64,000 bases of DNA from Alphaproteobacteria bacterium (lineage in GTDB: Bacteria; Pseudomonadota; Alphaproteobacteria; UBA7887): assembly GCA_030739735.1 (NCBI GenBank), contig JASLYQ010000006.1:41786-105785 (forward strand), read 5' to 3'. Shown here one piece after another: positions 39,612 through 49,285 of the stretch (position 1 is its first letter; each line of letters begins with the position of its first letter). The position numbers were made by a program, and so were the translations under genes. Under the pieces are notes generated by a model. The model ran no database searches, was not told where the DNA came from, and saw only the letters and a program-made list of their open reading frames with translations.

Positions 39612-40664
39612 CTATTCCTCGCCAGCTTTTGTTTGCGCGTAGATCGAGGCCATGATCAGGCCGAAGCCAAGGTTCATCAGCAGTATCGTCAGAATCGTGA
39701 GTGTAAGCATTGGTGTCATGGCGATAAGAATTTTCATCATGTCGGCCGGCTTTTCGTTGCCTCCAATAAGCTCCGCCATGATTGCCGCCATGCCTGCGCC
39801 GCCGATTAGCGACACGATGGATATGAGAACGAACATGGTGCCGATGGTGACCAGAAAGGCGAAGAACACGCGCCACCAACCGAGCTGCAACACGCCGCGG
39901 TAGCTGGCCCCGAGCGATGTCGCAGGCCCGAGACGTGAATCGACTACGAAGAAGGGCCACAGCATCATCGCGAACAGCAGAAAGATTCCGGGCAGGATCA
40001 GCAGCACGAAGCCGGCGCTGACCATCACCGCGAAGAAGATAATGCCGAAAAAGAGCGGCAAGATTCGGGGAAAGCCCGCAAACAGGTGTTTTATGCGGGC
40101 TGGGCGCTGGTAGATCATCTCCGTGAGCACCCCCACCAAGCCGCCGGAGAATGCAATCGTGGCGATCATGATCACTCCGAAGATGATGAGAAACTGGTCG
40201 AGTGGCAGCTCCACCAAACCGGCGCCTAGATTGGCGCCGGCCTTTAGAATTTCTGATCCGGCGAAACTGAACATGGCGCCGACGCTAATCGCGACTAGGA
40301 TGACGATGTAGAAAAACATCAAGATCAGCGCCCTGAACGGCTGATGGGTGAAGGCGGCGAAGGCTTGGCCGAAGGTGGCGCCGATGGCGAGGCGTCCCCC
40401 GCTTGCTGGCAGTGGCTCCATTGCCAGCGGCGTCTCGGTTGTCGGTTCGGGTGGTGGTCCTGCGGTAAGCGGCGGCGGTGGCACAGTGGGGCCGGCAATG
40501 GGTGCGGCAAGCTCGGGCACGGATTCCGCCGGCTGCCAATCGGCCATGCCGACCGTCCAGACCAGAGTCGCCTGGTCAATCTCGCCATGCTCGATCATTC
40601 TGGCGACGCTGGATGCCTCGTATGGCCCCTTTTGCTCGCCCTCGATCAGAACGTGATAGGTCAT
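39612..40664 (-). CDS. GYF_2-domain multi-pass membrane protein (paralogue 2)
   Basis: A 350-residue protein with the same plan as its downstream neighbour: an N-terminal GYF_2 domain (YHVLIEGEQKGPYEASSVARMIEHGEIDQATLVWTVGMADW), a proline-rich linker (AGPTVPPPPLTAGPPPEPTTETP) and about six membrane helices (FVLLILPGIFLLFAMMLWPFFVVDSRLG; LQLGWWRVFFAFLVTIG). The linker is a plausible ligand for a GYF_2 domain, perhaps of the partner protein; that is inference. One base separates the two genes. It diverges from ghrA. Confidence 0.75.
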   Translation of the reverse strand: MTYHVLIEGEQKGPYEASSVARMIEHGEIDQATLVWTVGMADWQPAESVPELAAPIAGPTVPPPPLTAGPPPEPTTETPLAMEPLPASGGRLAIGATFGQAFAAFTHQPFRALILMFFYIVILVAISVGAMFSFAGSEILKAGANLGAGLVELPLDQFLIIFGVIMIATIAFSGGLVGVLTEMIYQRPARIKHLFAGFPRILPLFFGIIFFAVMVSAGFVLLILPGIFLLFAMMLWPFFVVDSRLGPATSLGASYRGVLQLGWWRVFFAFLVTIGTMFVLISIVSLIGGAGMAAIMAELIGGNEKPADMMKILIAMTPMLTLTILTILLMNLGFGLIMASIYAQTKAGEE

Positions 40665-40784
40665 ATCCGTTCCCCGTTTGTCCGCGTCACCCGGCTCATC
40701 AACCTAGAGCAGGTGCGCCGCAAAGAAAATCCTCTGCCCGGCAAGTGTTGCGTGAGCGTTGCGCATTGGCCATAACCGGTGGTT

Positions 40785-41714
40785 ATGGCTTTGTTGTTCC
40801 TAAGCGATTTCGACAACCCCGTAGCCTGGCGCCAAGCGCTGGCCAGCGTGTCGCCGGAGCTTGAGTTTCGTATCTGGCCTGAGGTTGGCAATGTGAGCGA
40901 GATTGAGATAGCGCTAGTCTGGCAGCCGCCGGCGGGTCTCTTGGCAAGCCTGCCCCGCCTGCGGCTGATCCAGTCGCTCGGCGCTGGTATCGATCATCTG
41001 CTCGCCGATCCCGAGCTGCCACGCGAAGTGCCGATCGCGCGCCTCGTGGACCCGTCGCTGTCGCGCCAGATGGTGGTCTACGTGCTACTCGCGGCGCTCG
41101 ACCATCATCGTGATATGGGGGCCTATCGCGCTGCGCAGGCACGGAGCGAATGGCAGCCCGTACTGCCCCAGGATCCCACCGCCTGCCGGGTGGGCGTGAT
41201 GGGCCAAGGTGCGATCGGCGGTGCTGCCGCACAAGCCTTCGCGGCGCTCGGGTTCGACGTGGCGGGGTGGTCACGCTCGGCCAAGACGATTCTCGGCGTT
41301 GCCGGCTTTCATGGCGCGGACGGGTTGGGAATCTTTTTGGCGCGCAGTGACATTCTCATTTGTCTGCTGCCGCTGACGGACGATACCGCCGGCATCCTCG
41401 ATGCCCGGCTGTTCGCGCAGCTGCCGCAAGGCGCCTATGTGGTCAATGTCGCGCGTGGTGCCCATCTGGTTGAGGCGGACCTGCTAGCGGCGATCGACAG
41501 CGGCCATCTGTCGGGCGCCTGGCTCGACGTATTCCGCATCGAGCCCCTGCCAGGTGACAGTCCTTTGTGGGGGCACCCGGCGATCACGCTCACACCTCAT
41601 ATCGGTGGTTGGGTGCTGCCTGCCTCGGCGGTGGTGACCGTTGTCGAGAACTTGCGCCGCGTCCGCGCAGGGGAGCCAATCGAGAACGCTTTGGGTCTCA
41701 ACCGCGGTTACTGA
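40785..41714 (+). CDS. ghrA: Glyoxylate/hydroxypyruvate reductase A-like 2-hydroxyacid dehydrogenase
   Basis: A 309-residue NAD(P)-dependent dehydrogenase. The nucleotide fold is RVGVMGQGAIGGAAAQAFAALGFDVAGWSRS. The catalytic Arg is in VVNVARGAHLVEADLL, the Glu in GAWLDVFRIEPLPGDSPLW and the His in LTPHIGGWV. The N-terminal LIQSLGAGIDHLLADPELP is typical of GhrA, which reduces glyoxylate and hydroxypyruvate. I use the ATG at 40785; a GTG two codons earlier is possible. It ends seven bases into the convergent rmuC relic. Confidence 0.88.
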   Translation: MALLFLSDFDNPVAWRQALASVSPELEFRIWPEVGNVSEIEIALVWQPPAGLLASLPRLRLIQSLGAGIDHLLADPELPREVPIARLVDPSLSRQMVVYVLLAALDHHRDMGAYRAAQARSEWQPVLPQDPTACRVGVMGQGAIGGAAAQAFAALGFDVAGWSRSAKTILGVAGFHGADGLGIFLARSDILICLLPLTDDTAGILDARLFAQLPQGAYVVNVARGAHLVEADLLAAIDSGHLSGAWLDVFRIEPLPGDSPLWGHPAITLTPHIGGWVLPASAVVTVVENLRRVRAGEPIENALGLNRGY

Positions 41715-42244
41715 TCCGTTTCCACCGGCGGAGCTTGGGCCTCGGTCACCTCATCCTCTTCGTCGCCTATCACGATGGTGATAATACGCCCGCCGCGGCT
41801 GGGGATTTTGTTGCTGGAGATGCGGATGCCGCGCACGTCTCGCACCGTGTGGTCGAAGTGCTTCTCCAGGTTCTCGATACGCTTGTGGAGGCGGCCTAGA
41901 TCGTCCACCAGCTTCAGAACCTCTTCCTGGATCACACCGGTCTGCCTGCGCGTATGCGCGTCCTTGCGCACCGTACGCACCATGTTGAACGTTACCATCA
42001 GGATCGTCGGCGAAACAATCCAGACGCGCCGGCGGTAGAAGCGCTCGACGATATCGGGGGAATTAGCGTAGAGCTTTAGCGTAGACTGTTTCGACAGGCA
42101 GGAACATGGGCGCCGATTCAGCGGTCTCGCCGGGCACAATGTAACGCTCGGCGATATCGATGATGTGCTTGCCGACGGCGTCGCGAAAGGCACGCGGTCC
42201 GGCCATGCCCTTGACGCCTGCCAGGCACAGTAATAGGTGAGGGG
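41708..42244 (-). pseudogene. rmuC: rmuC remnant: 5' truncated and frameshifted
   Basis: Read from about 42244 downwards, one frame encodes AFRDAVGKHIIDIAERYIVPGETAESAPMFLPVETVYA, the nuclease-domain core of RmuC. It stops at about 42070. The next RmuC segment, LYANSPDIVERFYRRRVWIVSPTILM...LHKRIENLEKHFDHTVRDVRGI, continues in another frame to 41708. An extra A in the run at 42077-42075 explains the shift. The roughly 200-250 N-terminal residues are absent because def starts immediately on the other strand. RmuC is a putative recombination nuclease; rmuC divergent from def is the usual alphaproteobacterial arrangement, so this is the native gene, broken. Confidence 0.82.
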
Positions 42245-42775
42245 ATGGTCAAATTGGAGATCATCGTTGCGCCCGATCCGCGCCTCAAGGCCGCGTGCGA
42301 GCCCGTTACCGTGGTGGATGACGAGGTGCGCCGGCTCATGGATGACATGCTGGAGGCCATGTACGAGGCGCCTGGCATTGGGCTTGCTGCGCCCCAGGTA
42401 GGTGTGACCAGGCGTGTCATCGTGGTTGATGTCTCGGGCGAGGACGACGGGCGGCAACCGCTGCGGATGGCCAATCCGCGACTGCTCGCCGCCTCGGAGA
42501 AGACTGCGGTCTATGAGGAAGGTTGCCTGTCGTTTCCGGAGCAGTTCGCCGACGTGCGCCGGCCCGAGCACGCCACAGTCGCCTATCTCGATGAGACCGG
42601 CACCGAGCGGCAGCTCGAGATGGAGGGCATTCTGGCAACCTGCGTGCAGCATGAGATTGACCATCTCGATGGCATTCTCTTCGTTGACCACCTGACCAGC
42701 CTTAAACGCGGCATGATCGTGCGCCGCTTGGCCAAGGCGAAGTGCGTCAAGCCCGCCGGCCGCGTCCGGGCCTGA
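42245..42775 (+). CDS. def: Peptide deformylase
   Basis: Removes the N-formyl group from new proteins. The three motifs are GIGLAAPQVG, EEGCLSFPEQ (metal Cys; consensus EGCLS) and QHEIDHLDGILF (the two metal His and catalytic Glu). Its 176 residues are normal. It precedes fmt, which adds the formyl group to initiator tRNA, by six bases. Its start abuts the broken rmuC. Confidence 0.97.
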   Translation: MVKLEIIVAPDPRLKAACEPVTVVDDEVRRLMDDMLEAMYEAPGIGLAAPQVGVTRRVIVVDVSGEDDGRQPLRMANPRLLAASEKTAVYEEGCLSFPEQFADVRRPEHATVAYLDETGTERQLEMEGILATCVQHEIDHLDGILFVDHLTSLKRGMIVRRLAKAKCVKPAGRVRA

Positions 42776-42781
42776 ACCCTC

Positions 42782-43693
42782 ATGCGTCTGATCTTCATGG
42801 GCACGCCGGCCTTCGCGGTGCCGGCGCTCGCGGCGCTGATTGCGGCCGGCCATGAAATTGCCGCGGTCTATACCCAGCCGCCGCGCGCCGCCGGCCGTGG
42901 CAAGACGCCACGAGCTGGCGCGGTACAGACGCACGCGGAGGCCGCCGGCATCTCCGTGCGTTATCCGGCCACGCTTAAGGATGGCGAAGCGCAAGCGGCC
43001 TTTGCCGCACTCGCAGCGGACGCGGCCGTGGTGGTGGCCTATGGGCTGATCCTGCCACAACCGGTTCTGGAGGCGCCTTGGCATGGCTGCCTAAACGTGC
43101 ACGCCTCCTTACTGCCGCGCTGGCGCGGGGCGGCGCCAATCCAGCGCGCCATCCTCGCCGGGGATGCCGAGACGGGCATCACCATCATGCGCCTCGACGA
43201 AGGGCTCGATACGGGGCCGATGCTGCTCAGCCGTCGCCTTGCCATCGGCTACCACGATGCGGGCGCCTTGCACGATCGCCTTGCTGTGCTCGGCGGTGAG
43301 GCGATCGTGACGGCTTTGGGGGCACTTGCCGACGGCAGCGCGGTCGAGACCAGGCAGTCTGAAGCGGGCGTGACCTATGCTGCCAAGCTGACACCGGAGG
43401 ATGAGCCGCTCGATTGGTGCAAGCCAACTGCTGCAGTGATGCGGCAGATCTGTGCGCTGGCGCCGCGTCCCGGGGCGCATTTCCTGCTTGACGGCGAGCG
43501 CTGGAAGGCTCTCTCGGCTGAGGTTGCTAAAGGTTCGGGTGCGCCGGGCAAGGTGCTTGATGATTGCCTGACCGTCGGCTGTGGCGAAGGGGCGCTTCGT
43601 TTGTTGCGTGTGCAGCGACCGGGCCGTAAGGCGATGCCGGTCGCTGATGCGCTCAGGGGGCGTGCTATCCCCGCCGGGACCCAGCTAGGCTGA
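42782..43693 (+). CDS. fmt: Methionyl-tRNA formyltransferase
   Basis: Formylates Met-tRNA-fMet using 10-formyl-tetrahydrofolate. MRLIFMGTPAFAVPALAALI opens the protein, GCLNVHASLLPRWRGAAPIQRAIL carries the catalytic Asn-His, and GITIMRLDEGLDTGPML the Asp. The C-terminal tRNA-binding domain (YAAKLTPEDEPLDW onward) is complete. The stop overlaps the truA start by one base. Confidence 0.97.
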   Translation: MRLIFMGTPAFAVPALAALIAAGHEIAAVYTQPPRAAGRGKTPRAGAVQTHAEAAGISVRYPATLKDGEAQAAFAALAADAAVVVAYGLILPQPVLEAPWHGCLNVHASLLPRWRGAAPIQRAILAGDAETGITIMRLDEGLDTGPMLLSRRLAIGYHDAGALHDRLAVLGGEAIVTALGALADGSAVETRQSEAGVTYAAKLTPEDEPLDWCKPTAAVMRQICALAPRPGAHFLLDGERWKALSAEVAKGSGAPGKVLDDCLTVGCGEGALRLLRVQRPGRKAMPVADALRGRAIPAGTQLG

Positions 43694-44451
43694 TGCCTCG
43701 CTTCCGCATGCTGTTGGAATATGACGGTGAGCCTTTTGTCGGCTGGCAGCGCCAGGACAACGGGCCTTCTGTGCAGGCGGCCCTGGAAGATGCCATAGAT
43801 GGCTTTTGCGGCGAGAGTGTCGCGGTGACCGCCGCCGGGCGGACCGATGCAGGCGTACACGCGCTCGGCCAGGTATGCCACTTCGATCTTGTGCGCGACG
43901 CAACGCCGAATACGGTGCGCGATGCAGTCAATGCGCATCTTCGTCCGGCGCCGATTGCCGTAGTTGAGGCCGTCGTTGCCGATCCGGACTTTCATGCCCG
44001 TTTTGATGCCATTCGGCGGCGCTATATCTACCGCATCGTCAACCGCCGTGCGCCGCTCGCGCTGGATTGCGGGCATGCATGGCGCGTGCCACAGCCGCTT
44101 GATGCCGAGGCTATGGCCGAGGGGGCAAAAGCGTTGCTTGGCTATCATGATTTCAGCAGCTTCCGAACTCGCCAATGTCAGGCCAAGTCGCCGGAGAAGA
44201 CGCTCGACCGGCTCGACGTCCAGCGTCTAGGGGAGAGTGTCGAGGTGCGAGCCGAGGCGCGTTCGTTCCTGCACCACCAGGTGCGTATTATGGTTGGCAC
44301 CCTGGCGCAGGTGGGTCTCGGCAAGTGGCGGCGGCGGGACGTGGCGTGCGCTCTCGCGGCGAAAGATCGCGCTGCCGCCGGTCCCACTGCGCCGCCCGAG
44401 GGGCTGTGCCTGATGGGCGTCGACTACCCGCCGAGAAAGGCCGCCCGATGA
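43693..44451 (+). CDS. truA: tRNA pseudouridine(38-40) synthase
   Basis: TruA modifies the anticodon arm of many tRNAs. The catalytic Asp is in AAGRTDAGVHALGQV, with LEYDGEPFVGWQRQ at the start, RRYIYRIVNRRAPLAL in the middle and SFLHHQVRIMVGTL late. Its 252 residues fit the family. It is the third gene of the def-fmt-truA run. The 159 bp after it contain only a 31-codon ATGATG frame of unclear meaning. Confidence 0.96.
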   Translation: MPRFRMLLEYDGEPFVGWQRQDNGPSVQAALEDAIDGFCGESVAVTAAGRTDAGVHALGQVCHFDLVRDATPNTVRDAVNAHLRPAPIAVVEAVVADPDFHARFDAIRRRYIYRIVNRRAPLALDCGHAWRVPQPLDAEAMAEGAKALLGYHDFSSFRTRQCQAKSPEKTLDRLDVQRLGESVEVRAEARSFLHHQVRIMVGTLAQVGLGKWRRRDVACALAAKDRAAAGPTAPPEGLCLMGVDYPPRKAAR

Positions 44452-44610
44452 TGGACCACGCTGGTGTTGATCATGTGTCAGATGCGGCGCGTATTGGTGT
44501 TGTCGGCGAGCGGGTACGTACCGAGTGGTACCATGTTGGCTAAATTGCCCGACGCCAGCACACCAATGTTGTCGTGGGGCAGATGCGGCGTACGCTACGG
44601 TTAGCAGAGA

Positions 44611-45165
44611 TCAGGCGTCGCCGCCGAAGACCGCCAACTCCAACATTAGGCTCGCTAGCAGCATGACGATGACCACAGCGGTGGCAGCCCCGCCCGGCAC
44701 GTCGAGGGCAGTGCGGGCGACGAAATAGTCGATCAACAGCATCACCGCGAGCACCACCAGGAACAGCAGGCCAGAAATGCCGGGAATAACCGCGATGAGC
44801 ATGGCGGCGATGGTGAATATCACTGTCTGCATAACCGAGACCCAGTTCCAGGCGATCATCAGCGCTACGAAGCGCTGAGTGCGGTTCAGCAGATAGCATA
44901 AGCCGAGTAGAATAAACGGCCGTATCGTCCAAGCGACCACGGTCTCAAAGGCGAGCATCCCATAAGAAATCTCAAGGACTTCCTTGCCGGCTCCCGGCAG
45001 CGTTGCCACCACCAGCACGATCGGCAGTACCAGCACGATGCCGAAGAACGAGTTCCAGAACCCGGGTACCGTGAGCGTTAGCCAGCGCATGCCTTCGGCA
45101 TCTCTCAGGACCAGGCGCCAAGCGCCGTAGAGCGACGACAGGATCTCCTGCACGCTCGGGATCAT
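44611..45165 (-). CDS. Conserved-type membrane protein downstream of dapE
   Basis: A 184-residue protein with about five hydrophobic helices ([87 protein letters not shown]). The start [18 protein letters not shown] overlaps the dapE stop by four bases (ATGA), so it is coupled to dapE. I recognise it only as a YIP1-like type of membrane protein often placed after dapE in alphaproteobacteria; no function is known to me. Confidence 0.7.
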   Translation of the reverse strand: MIPSVQEILSSLYGAWRLVLRDAEGMRWLTLTVPGFWNSFFGIVLVLPIVLVVATLPGAGKEVLEISYGMLAFETVVAWTIRPFILLGLCYLLNRTQRFVALMIAWNWVSVMQTVIFTIAAMLIAVIPGISGLLFLVVLAVMLLIDYFVARTALDVPGGAATAVVIVMLLASLMLELAVFGGDA

Positions 45166-46322
45166 TGGGCGAAGACGCGCTCGAGCACAGCCTCGTAGAT
45201 GGCGCCGAGCGCTTCCAGTTCGGCTACGGCGACACATTCGTCGATTTTGTGCATGGTGCTCCCGACTAGGCCAAACTCGGCTACGGGGCAGTGCCCCTTG
45301 ATGAAGCGCGCATCCGAGGTGCCGCCGGTGGTGCCGAGCTCGGGCCGAGTGCCCGTCACGGCCTCCACCGCATCCGCAAGGCTTTTGCTAAAAGCACCCG
45401 GCGGGGTGAGGAAGGCGCCGCCCGACTGGTGGTGGTTGAGGCGATAGCTGAGGCCATCGCCGCCCGCTCTCTCGATGATTGCGCGTAGGCGGTCCAGTAG
45501 CCCCTTGGTCGTCTGCTCGGTATTGAAGCGGATATTGAAATGCGCGCTGGCTTGCGCCGGAATTACGTTGGCTGCGGGATTGCCAATAACGATATCGGTG
45601 ATCTCCAGGTTCGATGGCTGAAAATGGGTGTTACCCTCATCCAGCACCTCGGTATCGAGCGCCACCAGCACGGCCACAAGCCGGCTTGCTGGATTGTCAG
45701 CAAGGTGCGGATAGGCAACATGGCCCTGCACGCCGTCCACCGTTAGAGTGCAGGACAAGCTGCCACGGCGCCCAATCTTGATCATGTCGCCGAGCACGGC
45801 CCGATTGGTAGGTTCGCCGACCAGGCACATATCAAGCTGCTCACCAGACTCCGCCATCCAGTCGAGTATTCTGATTGTGCCGTTGACAGCCGGGCCCTCC
45901 TCGTCGCCGGTGATCAGCAGGCTGATGCTGCCGTCAAAGGCTTTGTGCGCCGCCAGATAGCGGGAGACAGCCGCGACAAAGGCGGCGATAGCACCTTTCA
46001 TGTCGTTGGCACCGCGCCCGTAAATGATGTTGTCGGCAAGCTCGCCCGCGAAGGGATCGCACGTCCAGGCTTCTGCATCACCGACCGGCACCACGTCCGT
46101 ATGCCCGGCAAACCCGAAATTGGGTCGCCCCTCGCCGAGGCGCGCGAAGAGGTTGTCGATTGGCGCTTCGCCCTCGGCCTCGAAACGCAAGGGCATGCAG
46201 CGGAACCCAAGGCTTTCCAGCGCCTCCGCTAGCACCGCTTGTGCGCCCGCATCGGCCGGCGTCACGCTGGGGCAACGGATCAGCGCCTGGGTTAGCACCA
46301 CGGGGTCCACGATTTTGGGCAT
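45162..46322 (-). CDS. dapE: Succinyl-diaminopimelate desuccinylase
   Basis: A zinc M20 peptidase-family enzyme in lysine/diaminopimelate synthesis. Metal and active-site motifs are [44 protein letters not shown] with the catalytic Glu pair, and the late [22 protein letters not shown]. The dimerisation domain is in the middle ([18 protein letters not shown]). Its 386 residues fit. With dapB elsewhere in this window it serves the same pathway. Confidence 0.96.
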   Translation of the reverse strand: MPKIVDPVVLTQALIRCPSVTPADAGAQAVLAEALESLGFRCMPLRFEAEGEAPIDNLFARLGEGRPNFGFAGHTDVVPVGDAEAWTCDPFAGELADNIIYGRGANDMKGAIAAFVAAVSRYLAAHKAFDGSISLLITGDEEGPAVNGTIRILDWMAESGEQLDMCLVGEPTNRAVLGDMIKIGRRGSLSCTLTVDGVQGHVAYPHLADNPASRLVAVLVALDTEVLDEGNTHFQPSNLEITDIVIGNPAANVIPAQASAHFNIRFNTEQTTKGLLDRLRAIIERAGGDGLSYRLNHHQSGGAFLTPPGAFSKSLADAVEAVTGTRPELGTTGGTSDARFIKGHCPVAEFGLVGSTMHKIDECVAVAELEALGAIYEAVLERVFAQ

Positions 46323-46423
46323 CTCGCTCTCCTAGGTTTCCGCCTTCATAGGGGTGGCGAAGTCATCTTTGCAAGCGGCGGACGGTGGATTATGGTCGGA
46401 GTCAAAGCAGGGGGAAGAAACGA

Positions 46424-46837
46424 GTGGGCTATTGGCTGATGAAATCGGAGCCGGGAGCCTATTCCTGGGACGACTTGGTGCGTGACAAGCGCACCCACTG
46501 GGACGGCGTGCGCAACCACCAGGCGGCCAACAACATGAAGGCTATGCGCAACGGCGACCGCGCCTTCTTTTATCATTCCGTCAGCGAAAAGACTGTCGTC
46601 GGCGTGATGGAGACGGTCAAGGAGTATTATCCCGACCACACTGATGCCTCGGGCCGTTTCGGCATGGTCGACGTGAAGGCTCTGAAGTCGGTCAAGCATG
46701 CGGTGACCTTGGCGGAGATTAAAGCCGAGCCGCGTCTTGCCGATCTCGCGCTGGTGCGTCAGTCGCGGCTTTCCGTGGTACCCGTCAGCGATGCACATTG
46801 GGTACTGCTTTGTGAGATGGCTGGGATTAAGGCCTAA
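46424..46837 (+). CDS. EVE-domain protein
   Basis: A 137-residue protein that is almost entirely an EVE domain: GYWLMKSEPGAYSWDDLVRD, THWDGVRNHQAANNMKAMRNGDRAFFYHS, and VVGVMETVKEYYPD. EVE domains are PUA-like folds that bind modified bases in DNA or RNA. I chose the GTG at 46424, preceded by GGGGGAAGAAACGA as a ribosome site; the frame is open to 46385. It is divergent from dapE. Cellular role unknown. Confidence 0.88.
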   Translation: MGYWLMKSEPGAYSWDDLVRDKRTHWDGVRNHQAANNMKAMRNGDRAFFYHSVSEKTVVGVMETVKEYYPDHTDASGRFGMVDVKALKSVKHAVTLAEIKAEPRLADLALVRQSRLSVVPVSDAHWVLLCEMAGIKA

Positions 46838-47291
46838 TACCCCAGGACTAGCGTCGGCGGGGTCTGCTTGAGCAGATGGTCGACGGTGGCGCGCGGGTCT
46901 TTAGATACCCAGGGTGACGATCCGGACGTTTCGTGATCCGCAAGGGTGATAAGGTCTTCGCCTATCTCAACGTTGTCCTCATTGGAATACAGCGTTAAAC
47001 ATCGTCTCCAATCGCCAGACCGGCGATATCAGATGTCCCAATCACGGCGCGCGTTTTGCTGTTGGGTCTAGAAAGTGTCTTTTCGGCCCCTGCATCGGCG
47101 AATTCCTGATATTGGCACCGGTAGAACTGCGCGTGGGTAAAATTTGATTGTCCGTGACGATGCCGAAGCGCCATCTTGGCCGCTGGTGGCTGGAGCATTC
47201 TGTCTGACGGCCATTCGGCGATAGACGTGACCGTGCTTTGGCGGAATAATCCCAGTTCGCCCAGCCAACGAGGACGAGAAGGAAGCGCGGC
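46838..47291. other. 454-bp stretch without a supported gene
   Basis: No frame on either strand looks coding by family resemblance. A 65-codon minus-strand frame ending at about 46837 (ending TPPTLVLGY) is not recognised and lacks a start; it could be a decayed gene. The stretch must contain the promoter of acsA, but I see no convincing boxes or riboswitch-like structure. Confidence 0.5.
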
Positions 47292-49235
47292 ATGTTCGAA
47301 GCCCATAATTACCCTGTGCCGGACGATATCGCCAAGGTTGCCTGGATCGATCAAGCCGGCTACCGGCAGCTCTACGAGCGCTCGATCTCTGACCCCGACG
47401 GCTTCTGGCGCGACCAAGCGATGCGCATCGACTGGATTACGCCGTTTAGCACGGTCAAGAACACATCCTATACGCGCGGTAACATCTCCATCAAATGGTT
47501 CGAGGACGGTGCCCTCAACGTGTCAACCAATTGTGTCGATCGCCATGCGGAGAAGACTCCCGACCGGATTGCTATTCTCTGGGAGGGTGACGAGCCGGCG
47601 GACTCGAAGGCGATCACCTATGCCGAGCTAAAGACCGAAGTCTGCCGCATGGCCAATGTCATGCTGGCGAACGGGGTGAGCAAGGGCGACCGGGTCACCA
47701 TATACATGCCGATGATCCCGGAAGCCGCAGTGGCCATGCTCGCCTGTACACGCATCGGTGCCATACATTCCGTCGTCTTTGGCGGGTTCTCTCCGGATTC
47801 GCTTGCTGACCGCATTCACGACTGCGATTCGAACTTTGTAATCACCGCTGATGAGGGCCTGCGTGGCGGTCGCACGGTGCCGCTAAAGGCCAATACAGAC
47901 AAAGCGCTGGAGCGCTGTCCGAGCGTAGATCATGTGCTGGTGATAAGGCGCACCGGCGGCGACATCGGCTGGACTGAAGGCCGTGATATCTGGTGGCATG
48001 AAGCGGTGGCAGGCGTCTCTGACGATTGTGAGGCGCCGGCCATGAACGCCGAGGATCCATTGTTCATCCTCTACACCTCGGGCTCGACCGGCAAACCCAA
48101 GGGTGTGCTCCACACCACGGGTGGCTATCTACTTTATGCCTCGCTGACCCACCATTACGTTTTCGATTACCACCCAGACGACATCTACTGGTGCACGGCG
48201 GATGTCGGCTGGGTCACGGGCCACAGCTACATCGTCTACGGTCCACTCGCCAACGGTGCGACGACGCTGATGTTCGAGGGCGTGCCCAACTATCCCGACG
48301 CATCGCGCTTCTGGCAGGTCTGCGACAAGCACAAGGTGACTATTTTTTATACGGCCCCCACCGCTCTGAGAGCGTTGATGCGAGAAGGCGACGGGCCGGT
48401 TGCGGCCACCAGTCGCACTTCGTTGCGTCTTTTAGGCACGGTCGGCGAGCCGATCAATCCGGAGGCCTGGATGTGGTACCATGAAGTGGTTGGCGACAGC
48501 CGTTGCCCGATCGTCGATACCTGGTGGCAGACTGAGACCGGCGGCATTCTCATTACTCCGTTGCCGGGGGCGACGAAGCTCAAGCCCGGCTCGGCAACGC
48601 TGCCGTTCTTCGGCGTCAGGCCAGAGATCGTCGATGCTGACGGTAAGCCACTGGACGGCGCCACGGAAGGAAATCTCTGCATCGCCGATTCGTGGCCGGG
48701 GCAGATGCGCACGCTTTATGGCGACCATGAACGCTTCGAGCAAACCTATTTTACCACCTACGAGGGCAAATATTTTACTGGCGATGGCTGCCGTCGCGAC
48801 GAGGATGGCTATTACTGGATTACCGGCCGTGTGGACGACGTAATCAATGTTTCCGGCCACCGCATGGGCACGGCCGAGGTGGAGAGTGCGCTGGTCGCCC
48901 ATGACGATGTTGCGGAGGCTGCCGTGGTCGGCTATCCCCACGACATCAAGGGTCAGGGTATCTATGCCTATGTTACACTAAAAGTTGCCTCTGAGCCGAC
49001 TGAGAAATTACGCAAGACTTTGGTCTCTTGGGTGCGTAAGGAGATCGGGCCGATCGCTAGTCCTGACCTCATACAATGGGCGCCGGGCCTGCCGAAAACG
49101 CGCTCAGGTAAGATTATGCGGCGCATACTACGCAAGATTGCGGCCAACGAATATCAGTCACTCGGCGACACCTCGACCCTCGCGGACCCGGCCGTGGTCG
49201 ACGACCTAGTCGAGAACCGCATGAACCGCAGGTAG
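47292..49235 (+). CDS. acsA: Acetyl-CoA synthetase
   Basis: Activates acetate to acetyl-CoA through acetyl-AMP. The 647-residue protein has the AMP-binding loop [23 protein letters not shown] (about 257-279), [42 protein letters not shown] and the C-terminal [16 protein letters not shown] with the Lys that is acetylated to control the enzyme in other bacteria. It stands alone between an unassigned stretch and rsmB. Confidence 0.97.
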   Translation: MFEAHNYPVPDDIAKVAWIDQAGYRQLYERSISDPDGFWRDQAMRIDWITPFSTVKNTSYTRGNISIKWFEDGALNVSTNCVDRHAEKTPDRIAILWEGDEPADSKAITYAELKTEVCRMANVMLANGVSKGDRVTIYMPMIPEAAVAMLACTRIGAIHSVVFGGFSPDSLADRIHDCDSNFVITADEGLRGGRTVPLKANTDKALERCPSVDHVLVIRRTGGDIGWTEGRDIWWHEAVAGVSDDCEAPAMNAEDPLFILYTSGSTGKPKGVLHTTGGYLLYASLTHHYVFDYHPDDIYWCTADVGWVTGHSYIVYGPLANGATTLMFEGVPNYPDASRFWQVCDKHKVTIFYTAPTALRALMREGDGPVAATSRTSLRLLGTVGEPINPEAWMWYHEVVGDSRCPIVDTWWQTETGGILITPLPGATKLKPGSATLPFFGVRPEIVDADGKPLDGATEGNLCIADSWPGQMRTLYGDHERFEQTYFTTYEGKYFTGDGCRRDEDGYYWITGRVDDVINVSGHRMGTAEVESALVAHDDVAEAAVVGYPHDIKGQGIYAYVTLKVASEPTEKLRKTLVSWVRKEIGPIASPDLIQWAPGLPKTRSGKIMRRILRKIAANEYQSLGDTSTLADPAVVDDLVENRMNRR

Positions 49236-49285
49236 TGTGCTACGAGCCGGCTGGTGGCACAGAGACCTGGGTCTAGCCACGGCTT

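Noticed and set aside
41708..43084. A 458-codon minus-strand open frame
   Set aside because: Only its last 116 or so codons are rmuC-like; the rest is antisense to def and fmt and low in meaning, so the frame is a chance extension of the rmuC relic.
44448..44543. 31-codon ATGATG frame directly after truA
   Set aside because: No recognisable family, no strong ribosome site, and short frames are frequent at this GC content.
46838..47040. Minus-strand frame with TLADHETSG, reminiscent of alkaline phosphatase
   Set aside because: The resemblance is limited to a few residues, there is no start, and the surrounding residues do not follow the family.
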